From positions 1,180,501 to 1,244,500 of the forward strand of contig NZ_CP111079.1 of NCBI RefSeq assembly GCF_026278245.1: DNA of 64,000 nt, read 5' to 3'. Shown piece after piece: positions 43,220-51,303 of this stretch. Position numbers and translations under genes: made by a program. The notes beneath the pieces are model-generated. The model had not been told where the DNA came from, ran no database searches, and worked only from the letters and a program-made list of their open reading frames with translations. This DNA comes from Pontibacter kalidii (GTDB lineage Bacteria > Bacteroidota > Bacteroidia > Cytophagales > Hymenobacteraceae). Within the stretch, counting starts at the first letter, position 1. The number at the start of each line of letters is the position of its first letter.

Positions 43220-43431
43220 GCGCTACACCAGCGGCTATAAAACTTATACTTTGGCTAAAGCAGTTTCAGACTCCCTTAGCCAAGCCTCAGATCCCGGACT
43301 TGTTACGGGGCAGGGGCAGTTGAGACCGGTATCATATAAATTCCCTCGCTTATTCCCGACGAAGAGCTAAGGAGAAGAACATTGGCGTACAACTTTTGCC
43401 CTGATCTCAAGTATTATCCTCTGAGGCAGGG

Positions 43432-44535
43432 ATGAAGAGGAAGCCTCCTACGATGACGAAGAAAGAAATACACGAATTATATGCCGACGCGGGGAAGTCT
43501 GCTGCCTGGGCTGGCTTGCGTTATACTACGGACGAGAAACCGGGCTACACCCGCAAGAAAGCAGGGAAAGGCTTTTATTTTCTGGACGAGAAGGGGGAGA
43601 AGGTAACCGATGAAAAGGTGCTGGAAAGGCTGCAGGCGCTGGTGATACCGCCCGCCTGGACCGAAGTATGGATCTGCAAGTTTGCCAAAGGGCACCTGCA
43701 GGCTACGGGCCGCGACACAAGGGGGCGCAAGCAGTATATTTACCACCCGCAGTGGCAGCAGGCCCGCAGCCTCACCAAGTTTGGGCGCATGATAGAGTTT
43801 GGACATGCCTTGCCTAAGCTGCGCGAGCGCATGCAGGAAGACATCAACTCCCGTAAGTTGGACCGCCGCAAGGTCACGGCGCTGGTGCTTACCATTCTGG
43901 ACAACGCCCTGATCCGGATCGGGAACCGGCATTACGCCAAGTCTAACTCCTCCTATGGCCTTACCACCCTTCGCGACAAGCATGTGAAAATTAACGGCAG
44001 CAGTATCAAATTCTCTTTTGTGGGTAAAAAAGGCGTGGCGCAGGAGGTGGACCTGAAAGACGGCCGCCTGGCCCGGCTGGTGAAGAGGTGCAAGGATATT
44101 CCCGGGTACGACCTGTTCCAATACTTCGATGAGAACGGAGAGCGGCAGACGCTGGAGTCGGGCGACGTGAACGAGTACCTGCGGGAGGCCACTGCCCACA
44201 ACTTTTCGGCCAAGGATTTCCGCACCTGGGGAGGCACTGTGCGCATGGTGGAGTGCCTGGAGAACGTGCTGGACGAGCAGCCCGACCTGGACAAGGAAAA
44301 AGCCATCAAAGCGGCGGTGAAGGATGTGGCCAAAGGACTGGGTAATACCCCCAGCGTGTGCAGCAAGTACTACATCCATCCGGAAGTGGTCAATCTGTTC
44401 CGGGAAGACAGGCTGATGAGTTACCTGAGGCGCCATGATGCCACCAAACCGAAATCGAAGTACCTGTCGGGTACAGAGGAGTTGGTGCTGAAGATGCTGC
44501 AGCGGGTGGCGAAGGAAAAGAAGGTGGCAGCTTGA
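43432..44535 (+). CDS. DNA topoisomerase IB (poxvirus-like)
   Basis: A 367-aa type IB topoisomerase that relaxes supercoils through a 3'-phosphotyrosyl intermediate. The N-terminal domain has VIPPAWTEVWICKFAKGHLQATGRDTRGRKQYIYH, the standard bacterial topo IB block. The catalytic domain shows LIRIGNRHYAKSNSSYGLTTL, KDFRTWGGT, and GNTPSVCSKYYIHPEVV with the active Tyr. An ATG start is used; an internal ATG at codon 8 is the alternative. Topo IB is scattered in bacteria and its cellular role is not firmly known. Confidence 0.95.
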   Translation: MKRKPPTMTKKEIHELYADAGKSAAWAGLRYTTDEKPGYTRKKAGKGFYFLDEKGEKVTDEKVLERLQALVIPPAWTEVWICKFAKGHLQATGRDTRGRKQYIYHPQWQQARSLTKFGRMIEFGHALPKLRERMQEDINSRKLDRRKVTALVLTILDNALIRIGNRHYAKSNSSYGLTTLRDKHVKINGSSIKFSFVGKKGVAQEVDLKDGRLARLVKRCKDIPGYDLFQYFDENGERQTLESGDVNEYLREATAHNFSAKDFRTWGGTVRMVECLENVLDEQPDLDKEKAIKAAVKDVAKGLGNTPSVCSKYYIHPEVVNLFREDRLMSYLRRHDATKPKSKYLSGTEELVLKMLQRVAKEKKVAA

Positions 44536-44981
44536 TTATACTTTATAACCTAAGTTGCCATTGACCCACCCCTGCCCCTCCACGGAGGGGAATTTCGCAA
44601 AAGAGTAGATGATTTCCCTCCGTGTAGGGAGCCGTTAAGTTCTAATTAATTTGTGTTTTTTACGCTCCTAAATGCCCTTGCTCGCCTCCGGCGAGTGTGA
44701 GCTATCTGGTGGCGTCCCGCCACTTGTGCCACAGGCATAGTTAAAGTGGCCAAAGGCCATATCAATTCGCACACTCGCCGGAGGCGAGCGAGGGCAAACG
44801 AAAGAATGAAACGACCCTGCTCCGGGGAGGGGGAGGGAGAGGGGTTACACTTCCACTGCATTCATGAATCACAACCTGAATTTTATACTTGTCTAGGTTT
44901 TATACTTGTCTGGCTTGGCTGTAGCCCGAGATGTAAGTTTTTGACTTACTTTCCTTTACAGTCTAGATCTTAAAGTATAAA
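44536..44981. repeat. Intergenic region with nested inverted repeats
   Basis: No gene is supported. It contains a CCACCCC/GGAGGGG hairpin (44564-44591) and a large inverted repeat with arms at 44673-44699 and 44770-44796 (tgcccttgctcgcctccggcg...). Smaller self-complementary stretches (tggcgtcccgcca, tggccaaaggcca) lie inside the spacer. Two TTTATACTTGTCT copies follow at about 44881 and 44898. Confidence 0.75.
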
Positions 44982-45668
44982 TCAGTAGCTGATCTCGAAG
45001 CGGGCTGTGTCATACTCCACCAGAGGAACGTTTATACTTTTAGTTTCTATGGCTCCGGCTGCTGTCACTTCCCACTCCACTTTCACGTTGGAGGTGCGCT
45101 TGAAATAAAATCCTCGAACGAATTTATCAGCTGTGGTGGCAGCGTTATAAATCATACTATCCCTACCATACATTTGTCCATTGACAGGTGAAGTCGTTGC
45201 ATTCAATGCGTAGGTGAGGGAAACCGTCAGGCTTTTGTCAGGGGAGGGGGCCGCGTTGGTTACGCTTACTTCCAGATAGGAGCCTTTGGCCAGGAACACA
45301 TCCATATGGTTTGTTTGGTTGCGCTTTATCTCTTTGCCAAAACCATTTTTAACCTCCACATAGCCTTTTTTCTCCGGAACCACCCAGTATACTATTTGCC
45401 TGGCTTGTGGCGTACGGATAAACTCGTATTCTCCCTGGCTGTTTGTGGTGGAGGAGGAAACTACTGGGGTAAAAAAAGTATAAGTATCAGGCAGTCCATC
45501 GCTTAAGAAGAGGTCTACCCTGGTGTCTGCAAAAGCCTGGTTGGTGTCTGGGTCGATCACTCTACCGGTAAATTTCGTGTCGCTGTCTTCGTTCTCGCAG
45601 CTGGTGAAAAAGGCGAGCAGCAGGAAGCTTCCAGCAAGTGTAGTCAGTTGTCGTGCGCGATGCAGCAT
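44982..45668 (-). CDS. Lipoprotein with carboxypeptidase-regulatory-like domain
   Basis: A 228-aa lipoprotein (signal ends LLLAFFTSC). The mature part begins FTGRVIDPDTNQAFADTRVDLFL and has a segment SSTTNSQGEYEFIRTPQARQIVYWVVPEKKGY, the strand order of a carboxypeptidase-regulatory-like (CarboxypepD_reg) domain common on Bacteroidota surface proteins. The C-terminal half looks like a second beta domain (SYLEVSVTNAAP, FVRGFYFKRTSNVKVEWEV). No catalytic residues are seen; a surface or periplasmic adhesive/structural role is possible. Confidence 0.75.
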   Translation of the reverse strand: MLHRARQLTTLAGSFLLLAFFTSCENEDSDTKFTGRVIDPDTNQAFADTRVDLFLSDGLPDTYTFFTPVVSSSTTNSQGEYEFIRTPQARQIVYWVVPEKKGYVEVKNGFGKEIKRNQTNHMDVFLAKGSYLEVSVTNAAPSPDKSLTVSLTYALNATTSPVNGQMYGRDSMIYNAATTADKFVRGFYFKRTSNVKVEWEVTAAGAIETKSINVPLVEYDTARFEISY

Positions 45669-45749
45669 AGGATCAGCAGGTATATAGTTGCTACAAGATA
45701 GAAGAAATATCTACACGTAACCAGTAGCCTGTCAGCTTATAACTACCTC

Positions 45750-46370
45750 TTACTTCGGCATATTGTCCAGCGACTGCCAGAGGTATTTGCTGGCGATGGT
45801 GCGGTAGGGGCGCCAGTTCTCAGCGATCTGCTGCATCTGCAGGCGCAGTGCCTTGCCAGAAGCATCCAGGCCGTAATGGCGCTTCATGGCGTTCTGTATC
45901 CCGAGGTCGTCCACGGGGAAAATGTTGGGGCGCTCCAAGGCAAACATCAGCAGCATCTCCACCGTCCAGCGGCCTACGCCTTTTATCTGTGTCAGGTGCT
46001 TGATCAGTTCCTCGTCTTCCATGGCATCGATGGTGGCATGTTGCAGGTTACCGGCCGCGGCAAAGGCGGCCACATTGCGCACATACCCGATCTTCTGAAA
46101 CGATAGCCCCGCCCCACGCAGCTGTTCGTCCGGGGCGGCCAGCACCAGCTCCGGGTACGGGTACTCCTCCGGGAACAGCTCCCTGAAACGCCTGAAAATA
46201 ACCGCCGCCACTTTCGTACTCAGCTGCTGCGACACGATGGAGCTGAGCAGCTTAAAGTATACATCTTCTGAACGGGAAGACTTGAGCGGTTGCCCGCGTT
46301 GGATGATACCACAGATGATAGGGTCTGAGGCGAAGGCTGCCATTATCTCGGGAGTGGGGTAGGAGGCCAT
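45750..46370 (-). CDS. AlkA-like DNA-3-methyladenine glycosylase
   Basis: A 206-aa helix-hairpin-helix base-excision enzyme. The ATG at 46370 is preferred; the longer frame depends on a TTG. It shows FKLLSSIVSQQLSTKVAAVIFRRF, then FQKIGYVRNVAAFA and the HhH motif LTQIKGVGRWTVEMLLMFAL followed by FPVDDLGIQ with the catalytic Asp. The N-terminal AlkA domain is missing, as in short AlkA2/Mag1-type proteins. It removes alkylated purines from DNA. Confidence 0.93.
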   Translation of the reverse strand: MASYPTPEIMAAFASDPIICGIIQRGQPLKSSRSEDVYFKLLSSIVSQQLSTKVAAVIFRRFRELFPEEYPYPELVLAAPDEQLRGAGLSFQKIGYVRNVAAFAAAGNLQHATIDAMEDEELIKHLTQIKGVGRWTVEMLLMFALERPNIFPVDDLGIQNAMKRHYGLDASGKALRLQMQQIAENWRPYRTIASKYLWQSLDNMPK

Positions 46371-46426
46371 TTTTATAGATAAAAGGCTGTTTGACAAAGG
46401 ATAAAGGAGTTAAAAATCATTTTGTA

Positions 46427-46447
46427 GGGACAGGTCGCGACCTGGCC
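46427..46447. repeat. Imperfect palindrome (ACAGGTCGCGACCTGT family)
   Basis: gggacaggtcgcgacctggc, with one mismatch at the right end, between the AlkA-like and threonine aldolase genes. Confidence 0.8.
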
Positions 46448-46564
46448 GAATCGTTCCCCCAACCAAATATTCTGAATCAGGAGCTACAGAATTTTAGGAT
46501 GAACGGGAATAGCAACGAGCAAGGGCTGTGGTCTATACATGTTGCGTCGAAAAGCTGGTCGCTC

Positions 46565-46584
46565 GGACAGGTCACGACCTGTCC
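46565..46584. repeat. Palindrome (ACAGGTCGCGACCTGT family), one base changed
   Basis: ggacaggtcacgacctgtcc; the central pair is changed from CGCG to CACG. It lies 24 bp before the stop of the threonine aldolase gene (minus strand). Confidence 0.8.
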
Positions 46585-46607
46585 CTACAGTGTGCAGTTT
46601 CTGAAGC

Positions 46608-47654
46608 CTACACCCGCACCTGCTCCTGGCTTAGCGCCTGCAGTACCTGCAACAGGTGCTGGTGCATCTGCTCTGTAATATCCAGGTGGGTAACGAAGCG
46701 GATCATTTGCGGGCCGAAGCTGGAGGCCAGTATGTTCTGGGAGGCCAGCGCCTGTACGAAGGCAGCGTCAGTTATACTTTCGTTCAGCTTAAAGATCACG
46801 ATGTTTGTTTCTACCGGCATCACGCTCTCCACATAGCTGGCCTGCAGCAGCGCCTGCTCCAGTTCCTTTGCTCTGCGGTGGTCTTCCTGCAGGCGCGCCA
46901 CGTGGTTATCCAGGGCGTAGATACAGGCGGCCGCCAGGTAACCGGCCTGCCGCATGCCACCACCTAGCACTTTGCGCACTCTCCTGGCTCTCCTGATGAA
47001 TTCTTTGGAGCCGAGCAACACCGAGCCAACCGGGGCGCCCAAGCCCTTGGAGAGGCATACCGAGATGCTGTCGAAGTATAGACCGTAGTCCTGGGCGGCA
47101 TCGCCGGAGGCAGCCAGGGCGTTGAACACGCGGGCGCCGTCCAGGTGCAGGGCCAGGTGGTGGCGCTTGCATACTTCCGAGATGGCAGCGATCTCCTCTA
47201 ACGTATAAAACGAGCCACCACCCTTGTTGCAGCTGTTTTCCAGGGCCACCAGCCTTGACTCGGGGAAGTGGATGTTCTCCAGCGGACGGATATGGGCCTC
47301 TACTTGCTGGGGCGTCATCTTACCGCGCTCGCCGTGCACCAGCGCTGTGGAGGCGGCCGAGTTAAAGGCAATGCCGCCGCCCTCGTATTGGTGAATGTGG
47401 GCGGTGATGTCGCAGATAACCTCAGTAAGGGGGGCCGTGTGCACCTTAATGGCGATCTGGTTCGTCATGGTGCCTGAAGGGCAGAAGAGGCCGGCCTCCA
47501 TACCAAACATAGCGGCAGCTTTTTCCTCCAGGGCGTTCACCGTGGGGTCCTCGCCGTACACATCGTCGCCAACGGAGGCGGCAAACATGGCCTGCAGCAT
47601 GTCAGGCGTTGGTTTGGTTACGGTATCGGAGCGGAGATCTATCTTCTGTGTCAT
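46608..47654 (-). CDS. ltaE: Low-specificity L-threonine aldolase
   Basis: A PLP enzyme of about 348 aa that cleaves L-threonine/allo-threonine to glycine and acetaldehyde. The ATG at 47654 gives [20 protein letters not shown], the standard start; further upstream there is only a non-homologous leader. Conserved parts are [37 protein letters not shown] and [16 protein letters not shown] with the PLP lysine. The family is clear; preference for threonine or another beta-hydroxy amino acid is not certain. Confidence 0.94.
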   Translation of the reverse strand: MTQKIDLRSDTVTKPTPDMLQAMFAASVGDDVYGEDPTVNALEEKAAAMFGMEAGLFCPSGTMTNQIAIKVHTAPLTEVICDITAHIHQYEGGGIAFNSAASTALVHGERGKMTPQQVEAHIRPLENIHFPESRLVALENSCNKGGGSFYTLEEIAAISEVCKRHHLALHLDGARVFNALAASGDAAQDYGLYFDSISVCLSKGLGAPVGSVLLGSKEFIRRARRVRKVLGGGMRQAGYLAAACIYALDNHVARLQEDHRRAKELEQALLQASYVESVMPVETNIVIFKLNESITDAAFVQALASQNILASSFGPQMIRFVTHLDITEQMHQHLLQVLQALSQEQVRV

Positions 47655-47698
47655 GAATATGCTTTGGGAAAAAATTTTACTTTGTAAAAATAATAACT

Positions 47699-47706
47699 TA
47701 CTTTTG
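47699..47706 (+). promoter_or_regulatory. Promoter for the 63-aa basic protein
   Basis: TACTTTTG fits TAnnTTTG, and TTTG at 47681-47684 lies at about the right distance for a -33 box. It is 27 bp before the ATG at 47733. Confidence 0.55.
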
Positions 47707-47732
47707 CCCTTCAAATTAAAATCATTGCAACG

Positions 47733-47924
47733 ATGGGAGTTACTAGATTAAAAAGAAAAGATCGCAAAAATAAGGCTAGAGCAAACAACAAAGTAGCTAA
47801 GATTAAGCAGCTTCTGCTGACGCCTGTTATCAAGAATGTTGACATGGACGAGCTGAGAGCACAATTTGGAGAGGCTCCTAAAAACAAGCCTGCTGAGCAG
47901 AAAGAAGAAGCTGCCGCTGAGTAA
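47733..47924 (+). CDS. Small Lys/Arg-rich conserved hypothetical protein
   Basis: A 63-aa protein with a very basic first half ([27 protein letters not shown]) and an acidic tail ([10 protein letters not shown]), joined by [20 protein letters not shown]. There is no signal peptide. This composition and its own clean promoter suggest an abundant nucleic-acid- or ribosome-associated protein. Similar proteins seem widespread in Cytophagia by memory, but I cannot name the family. Confidence 0.7.
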   Translation: MGVTRLKRKDRKNKARANNKVAKIKQLLLTPVIKNVDMDELRAQFGEAPKNKPAEQKEEAAAE

Positions 47925-48036
47925 TCCTTATTTTCCGCGAAAGTAAGTCCATCTGCTGCCGCTGCTGTTGTAAGCGAATGGCGGCGGCTTACGAAACAAG
48001 ATTTCAAGTGTGTTTGCTCGTGCAGGCACACTTTTT

Positions 48037-48537
48037 TTATGCCCGCTTGCCCAGTTCCACCACCTGCAGGTCCTGCACCTTGCCCTCGTTTATACTGAAC
48101 TTTACCATCGTCCGGACTTTGTGGAAGCCATGCCTGCCCGCCGCGCCCGGGTTAATGTGCAGCAGGTTGTGCAGGCTTTTATCCGTCATTATTTTAAGGA
48201 TATGCGAGTGGCCGGTGATGTAGAGCTGTGGCGGGTCCTGTTTTATACTTTGGCGCACGTCGGGGTGATACTTGCCGGGGTAACCGCCGATGTGTGTCAT
48301 CATCACGTCCAGCCCTTCGGCCACAAAACGGTTCACTTTGGGGTGCACCTGCCGGATACTTGCATCATCGATGTTGCCGTACACACCCCGCAGCGGCGCC
48401 AGCTCTTGCAGCCTGTCTGATACCTCTATACTTCCAAAATCGCCGGCATGCCAGATCTCGTCGCAGTCAGAGAGCAGGCGTAGGATTTGGTCGTCGAGGT
48501 AGGAGTGGGTGTCGGAGAGGAGGCCGATTTTGAGCAT
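48037..48537 (-). CDS. MJ0936/YfcE-type phosphodiesterase
   Basis: A 166-aa calcineurin-like phosphoesterase without other domains. All metal-binding motifs are in place: LLSDTHS (near 7), IWHAGDFGS, VYGNIDD, MMTHIGGYP, and TGHSHILK near residue 112, then NPGAAGRHG. This arrangement is that of the MJ0936/YfcE group, cytosolic enzymes that hydrolyse model phosphodiesters; the natural substrate is unknown. It ends about 110 bp after the small basic gene and faces it. Confidence 0.92.
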   Translation of the reverse strand: MLKIGLLSDTHSYLDDQILRLLSDCDEIWHAGDFGSIEVSDRLQELAPLRGVYGNIDDASIRQVHPKVNRFVAEGLDVMMTHIGGYPGKYHPDVRQSIKQDPPQLYITGHSHILKIMTDKSLHNLLHINPGAAGRHGFHKVRTMVKFSINEGKVQDLQVVELGKRA

Positions 48538-48540
48538 GGG

Positions 48541-48587
48541 AGTTTCGGGAGTTAGAGGGTTTGGGAGTTAGAGAATTAGAGAGTTTT
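48541..48587 (-). repeat. Degenerate CTAACTCCCAAACTCT-type repeat
   Basis: Tandem degenerate units (gggagttagag, gagttagagaattagagag). The reverse complement of the same unit forms the tract at 51201-51268. Confidence 0.7.
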
Positions 48588-48860
48588 ACCTTTCTTAGGT
48601 GCCACAAGTTACTGATTTTTCTCCGGACGGGCGGCGATGGTTGCTCCAGTAAGGCGAATCCGGAGATTTGCGCTTATACTTTGCCACGGGAGTGACTTCC
48701 GCGCTATTCCTGCTCCTTGCGATTAAAGGGAGTGACATTTGCGATACCTGGTCTAACCACCCCTGCCCCTCCTAAGCTTTTTCGAAGGCCCCTACCCCCA
48801 GGAGGGGAGCTTATAATTACTCCTGCTGAAGTATAAATTTCGTAGTCGCTGGTATAGCGC

Positions 48861-48880
48861 GGACAGGTCGCGACCTGTCC
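48861..48880. repeat. 20-bp perfect palindrome (ACAGGTCGCGACCTGT family)
   Basis: ggacaggtcg|cgacctgtcc, without spacer, between two CCACCCC-type hairpins. Confidence 0.9.
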
Positions 48881-49054
48881 CTACAAAGTATAAGCCCACC
48901 CCTAGCCCCTCCGAGGAGGGGAATTATACTTGCTCCTTTTCCGGTCATTCCGACGAGAGGAGGGATCTAGTGGGAGCTTTAGACGAAAGACTATGTGACA
49001 AAGGACAAAAGAGGTAAAGTATAATATCACTTGAACTTGCGGCATCGCTAAAGC

Positions 49055-49308
49055 AGCGACTATCGATTCTGATCCCAGTCTTTCCGTTGAGCGCCTATGC
49101 GAGTTTTTCCGGTGCAGAGCGAGAGCGAGGCAGCCCGAGGCACGAGGGCAGGAAAAGCTCCCAGCGCGATGCCCTTATCGAGGGCCCCTACCCCCAGGAC
49201 GAGCCCTCTCGGGCTTGAGGGAGCCAAAGCCAGAAATGAAACGAGCAGGTTGTAAAGCCATGGATCAGCAGCAGCTAACAACAATAGCCTGGTTCCAGTG
49301 GAAGGAAA
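49055..49308 (-). repeat. Long mosaic element, copy 3 (with nested insert)
   Basis: About 250 bp, minus orientation. It shares all landmarks of copies 1, 2, 4 and 5 and carries the insert tcgagggcccctaccccca (49178-49196) between gatgccc and gacgagccc, exactly where copies 1, 2 and 4 have none. Confidence 0.8.
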
Positions 49309-49375
49309 CATCGGTAGGAAAGTATAGCCAAAGTATAAACTACCTTATCGCAACTTGAAGGGTGGCAAAAAAGGC

Positions 49376-49383
49376 TATCTTTG
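49376..49383 (+). promoter_or_regulatory. Promoter of the small lipoprotein-like gene
   Basis: TATCTTTG fits TAnnTTTG, with TTG at 49355 as a partial -33 element 21 bp upstream. The predicted leader to the ATG at 49489 is about 100 nt. Confidence 0.5.
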
Positions 49384-49488
49384 TACAAGAGCTAATTTCT
49401 TGAAAAAGAAGGTTTTCAGCCCTTTGGAGAATAGATCAACTTAATGAACGGATTTAAATCTAGTACAACTTAGAATCTTACTATAAAT

Positions 49489-49716
49489 ATGAAGAAGCTA
49501 TTTCTAGCATTGATCGGACTTGCATTTTTTACATCTTGCGAACAAGCCCAGGGAAGATTGACGGATGTGGCCAAAGACATCGCAAAAGAAGAATTCAAAA
49601 ATCAAACAGGATTTGATTTTGATTCAACTAAATCAAAAATAGATACCCTGAACGTAGAAGGTGAGTTAAAGCGCGCAGCTAAAGATAGGCTCCAGGAAGA
49701 GCTAGACGCGATGTAA
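49489..49716 (+). CDS. Small lipoprotein
   Basis: A 75-aa protein with a lipoprotein signal (KLFLALIGLAFFTSC, Cys17). The mature part is charged and helical (TDVAKDIAKEEFKNQTGFDFDSTKSKIDTL, then ELKRAAKDRLQEELDAM). No family is recognised. AT-rich codons set it a little apart from its neighbours. A 328-bp stretch without recognisable content follows. Confidence 0.7.
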   Translation: MKKLFLALIGLAFFTSCEQAQGRLTDVAKDIAKEEFKNQTGFDFDSTKSKIDTLNVEGELKRAAKDRLQEELDAM

Positions 49717-50044
49717 AGCCAGTCGTTGCTGGTGTTACCGGCAACAATACACAACACCATTCCCAATTCTTCGTCCGGCAGAGTTCGTAATTTTAATAGA
49801 ATGGAAGTGATTTAGTGGTCCTGGATTCATGCCCATGCCTTGTTTAGGCTGTAGTGCTGTAGGAGTCCTGCTCAAGCCATCCTATAGTCACGAGGAGGGA
49901 AGGGCTTGGTACCGACACGGCAGGGTGCAGTTTATGGTAAAAGGGTTCCGGAACAGGAAGCATGCTTGAAGGTAACATAAGTCCGTAGCAAAACCGCCTG
50001 AGTAACAGTGCCGTAAGTGTAAACAGGACTAATTTAACTTCAAC
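49717..50044. other. Intergenic region, nothing recognised
   Basis: 328 bp between two small lipoprotein genes. I see no hairpin, repeat of the mosaic families or supported ORF. Confidence 0.4.
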
Positions 50045-50338
50045 ATGCGCATTAATACCCATACACCATACAAGGCAATCATTTCTGCTACCCTGGTTCT
50101 GCTCTTCCCGCTTATGATAGGTTGCTCTACCTTTTCCGGCAGTGGCAGCGTGTCCAACGATCCCGAAGTAGCCCATCAGGAACGGGAAGTAGAGCGATTG
50201 GAGCGGGAAGTGAAAGAGGCAGAGCGTCTTTCAGAGGAAGCGGAGCAGCGCGAAAAAGCAGCCAAAAACAGGCTGAAAGCCGCTGAACACGAACTAAAGG
50301 CGCTGGAGGAACGTGCCAAGAGAAGAAGCGAGTACTAG
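50045..50338 (+). CDS. Coiled-coil lipoprotein
   Basis: A 97-aa lipoprotein: hydrophobic signal ending LLFPLMIGC (Cys near 27), a Ser/Gly linker, then a continuous charged helix rich in Glu, Arg and Lys (REVERLEREVKEAERLSEEAEQREKAAK split over two lines of heptads). It should be anchored in the outer membrane with a coiled coil in the periplasm, similar in style to Lpp-like or surface coiled-coil proteins. No specific function known. Confidence 0.75.
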   Translation: MRINTHTPYKAIISATLVLLFPLMIGCSTFSGSGSVSNDPEVAHQEREVERLEREVKEAERLSEEAEQREKAAKNRLKAAEHELKALEERAKRRSEY

Positions 50339-50359
50339 GCTTCTGCCCACCGTTCAGAT

Positions 50360-50395
50360 AAGGAGCTATTCAGGTAAAAGCCTGAATCGCTCCTT
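50360..50395 (+). terminator. Terminator hairpin
   Basis: Stem aaggagc...attcagg / cctgaat...gctcctt followed by TATTT, 20 bp after the coiled-coil lipoprotein gene. Confidence 0.8.
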
Positions 50396-50429
50396 TATTT
50401 CTGGTTGTAGTGCAAGTGTTTCCAATATA

Positions 50430-50560
50430 ACCGGTTCCAACCACCCCTGCCCCTCAGAGCTACGCTCGTAAGCTTCGAACCCGCGTTCTCGCTAATCTAA
50501 GGAGGGAAGCATATCTGCAGGTATAGTTCCCCTCCCTGGAGGGGTTAGGGGTGGGTATTA
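50430..50560. repeat. Two CCACCCC-type hairpins, one with a large loop insert
   Basis: The first (50437-50510) has its apical loop replaced by cagagctacgctcgtaagc...gcgttctcgctaa. The second (50527-50560) is the simple form and overlaps the end of the DUF559 gene. Confidence 0.75.
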
Positions 50561-50928
50561 CACCTCCCATACTTTTCCACCCATGACTTAATCTCCCGAA
50601 GCACGTTGGGTATGGCCCTTTTCACCTCTGCATCATCAAACCGCAGAAACCTTACCCCGAGCTGTTCCAATTCCCGCTGCCGGGCAGCATCCTCTTCCAG
50701 ACTATAGTCATGGCTGTCGCCATCTATCTCTATGGCCAGCATCAAGTCTTTGCAGTAAAAATCGACGATGTAGTTTCCCAGAGGTTTTTGCCTGTCGAAG
50801 TCGAGGCCGAGCAACTGTTTGTTTTTTAGCTCATCCCAGAGAAGCACTTCTGAAAGGGTACTGTTCTGCCGCAGCTGCCTTGCCAGCTCCTTTAGGTAAG
50901 GCTTATACGGTATGACTTTGCGCTTCAT
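50545..50928 (-). CDS. DUF559 endonuclease-domain protein
   Basis: A 127-aa protein of the DUF559/Vsr-like PD-(D/E)xK group. The ATG at 50928 gives MKRKVIPYKPYLKELARQLR; a longer frame depends on a GTG. It shows LLWDELKNKQLLGLDFDRQKPLGNYIVDFYC, the catalytic strand LAIEIDGDSHDY, and a C-terminal VRFLRFDDAEV. The fold is that of very short patch repair-type nucleases, but the target of DUF559 proteins is mostly unknown. It lies less than 400 bp from the type IIG gene. Confidence 0.9.
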   Translation of the reverse strand: MKRKVIPYKPYLKELARQLRQNSTLSEVLLWDELKNKQLLGLDFDRQKPLGNYIVDFYCKDLMLAIEIDGDSHDYSLEEDAARQRELEQLGVRFLRFDDAEVKRAIPNVLREIKSWVEKYGRCNTHP

Positions 50929-51303
50929 GCTGTTATCGGGGAACGATTGACCCACCCCTAACCCCTCCGAGGAGGGGAATTGTTCCGGACATAGTGAGAT
51001 TTCGTGCTGTAACGTGCTACAGTATTATAAAATGCAGGCATCTCCAAAATACAGCTGAAAGCAGACTGGCTGAAGGAATTCCAGCCGTGTGATCAACTTC
51101 GCCCACCGGATAAAGTAATTCCCCTCCTTAGACAAGTCTTAGATCCCGGACTTGTTTCGGGGGAGGGGCAGGGGTGGTTGGACCCCGCACTGCAACACCT
51201 TTCTAACTCCCCAACTCCTAAACTCTCTAACTCCTAAACTCTCCAACTCTCTAACTCCCAAACTTTCCCTATCTTGCTGTAGAAAACAAAGGCCCCCCGA
51301 CAC
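50929..51303. repeat. Repeat-filled region between DUF559 and type IIG genes
   Basis: 375 bp with a CCACCCC-type hairpin (50950-50985) and another with a gatcccggacttgtttcggg loop insert (51118-51182). The low-complexity tract at 51201-51268 and a possible -7 box TATCTTGC (51280-51287) just before the type IIG gene complete it. Confidence 0.75.
51201..51268 (+). repeat. Degenerate CTAACTCC/AAACTCT tandem tract
   Basis: About five degenerate units of 13-16 bp (ctaactcccaaactct and variants). The reverse complement of the same unit lies at 48541-48587, so the two tracts flank 2.7 kb in inverted orientation. Confidence 0.7.

Larger units (their letters stand above)
42356..43431. repeat. Mosaic of palindromic intergenic repeats (1.1 kb)
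   Basis: No gene is supported. It holds two stretches beginning ctggcgcaagcgtcc / ctggcgcaggcgtcc (42507, 42790) and short hairpins gtcgggtttgcaacccgac (42540-42558), tttcggatttgcaatccgaaa (42627-42647), gcggatttgtaatccgc (42657-42673) and gcggattacaaatccg (42705-42720). One long element lies at 42850-43049 (+). CCACCCC-type hairpins with large loop inserts occur at 43073-43140 and 43270-43322, a simple one at 43160-43190, and the 20-bp palindrome at 43200-43219. Confidence 0.85.
48538..49488. repeat. Mosaic of palindromic intergenic repeats (0.95 kb)
   Basis: No gene is supported. A degenerate gggagttagag repeat (48541-48587) is followed by a CCACCCC hairpin carrying the nested insert tcgaaggcccctaccccca (48757-48812). 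Then come the 20-bp palindrome (48861-48880), another CCACCCC hairpin (48895-48925), a half copy of the tcattccgacgag / gagatct element (48945-48985) and a long element in minus orientation (49055-49308) with its own nested insert. Promoter elements for the next gene occupy the end. Confidence 0.85.

Noticed and set aside
43477..44436. 319-aa open frame on the minus strand
   Set aside because: Antisense shadow of topoisomerase IB, which has all catalytic motifs.
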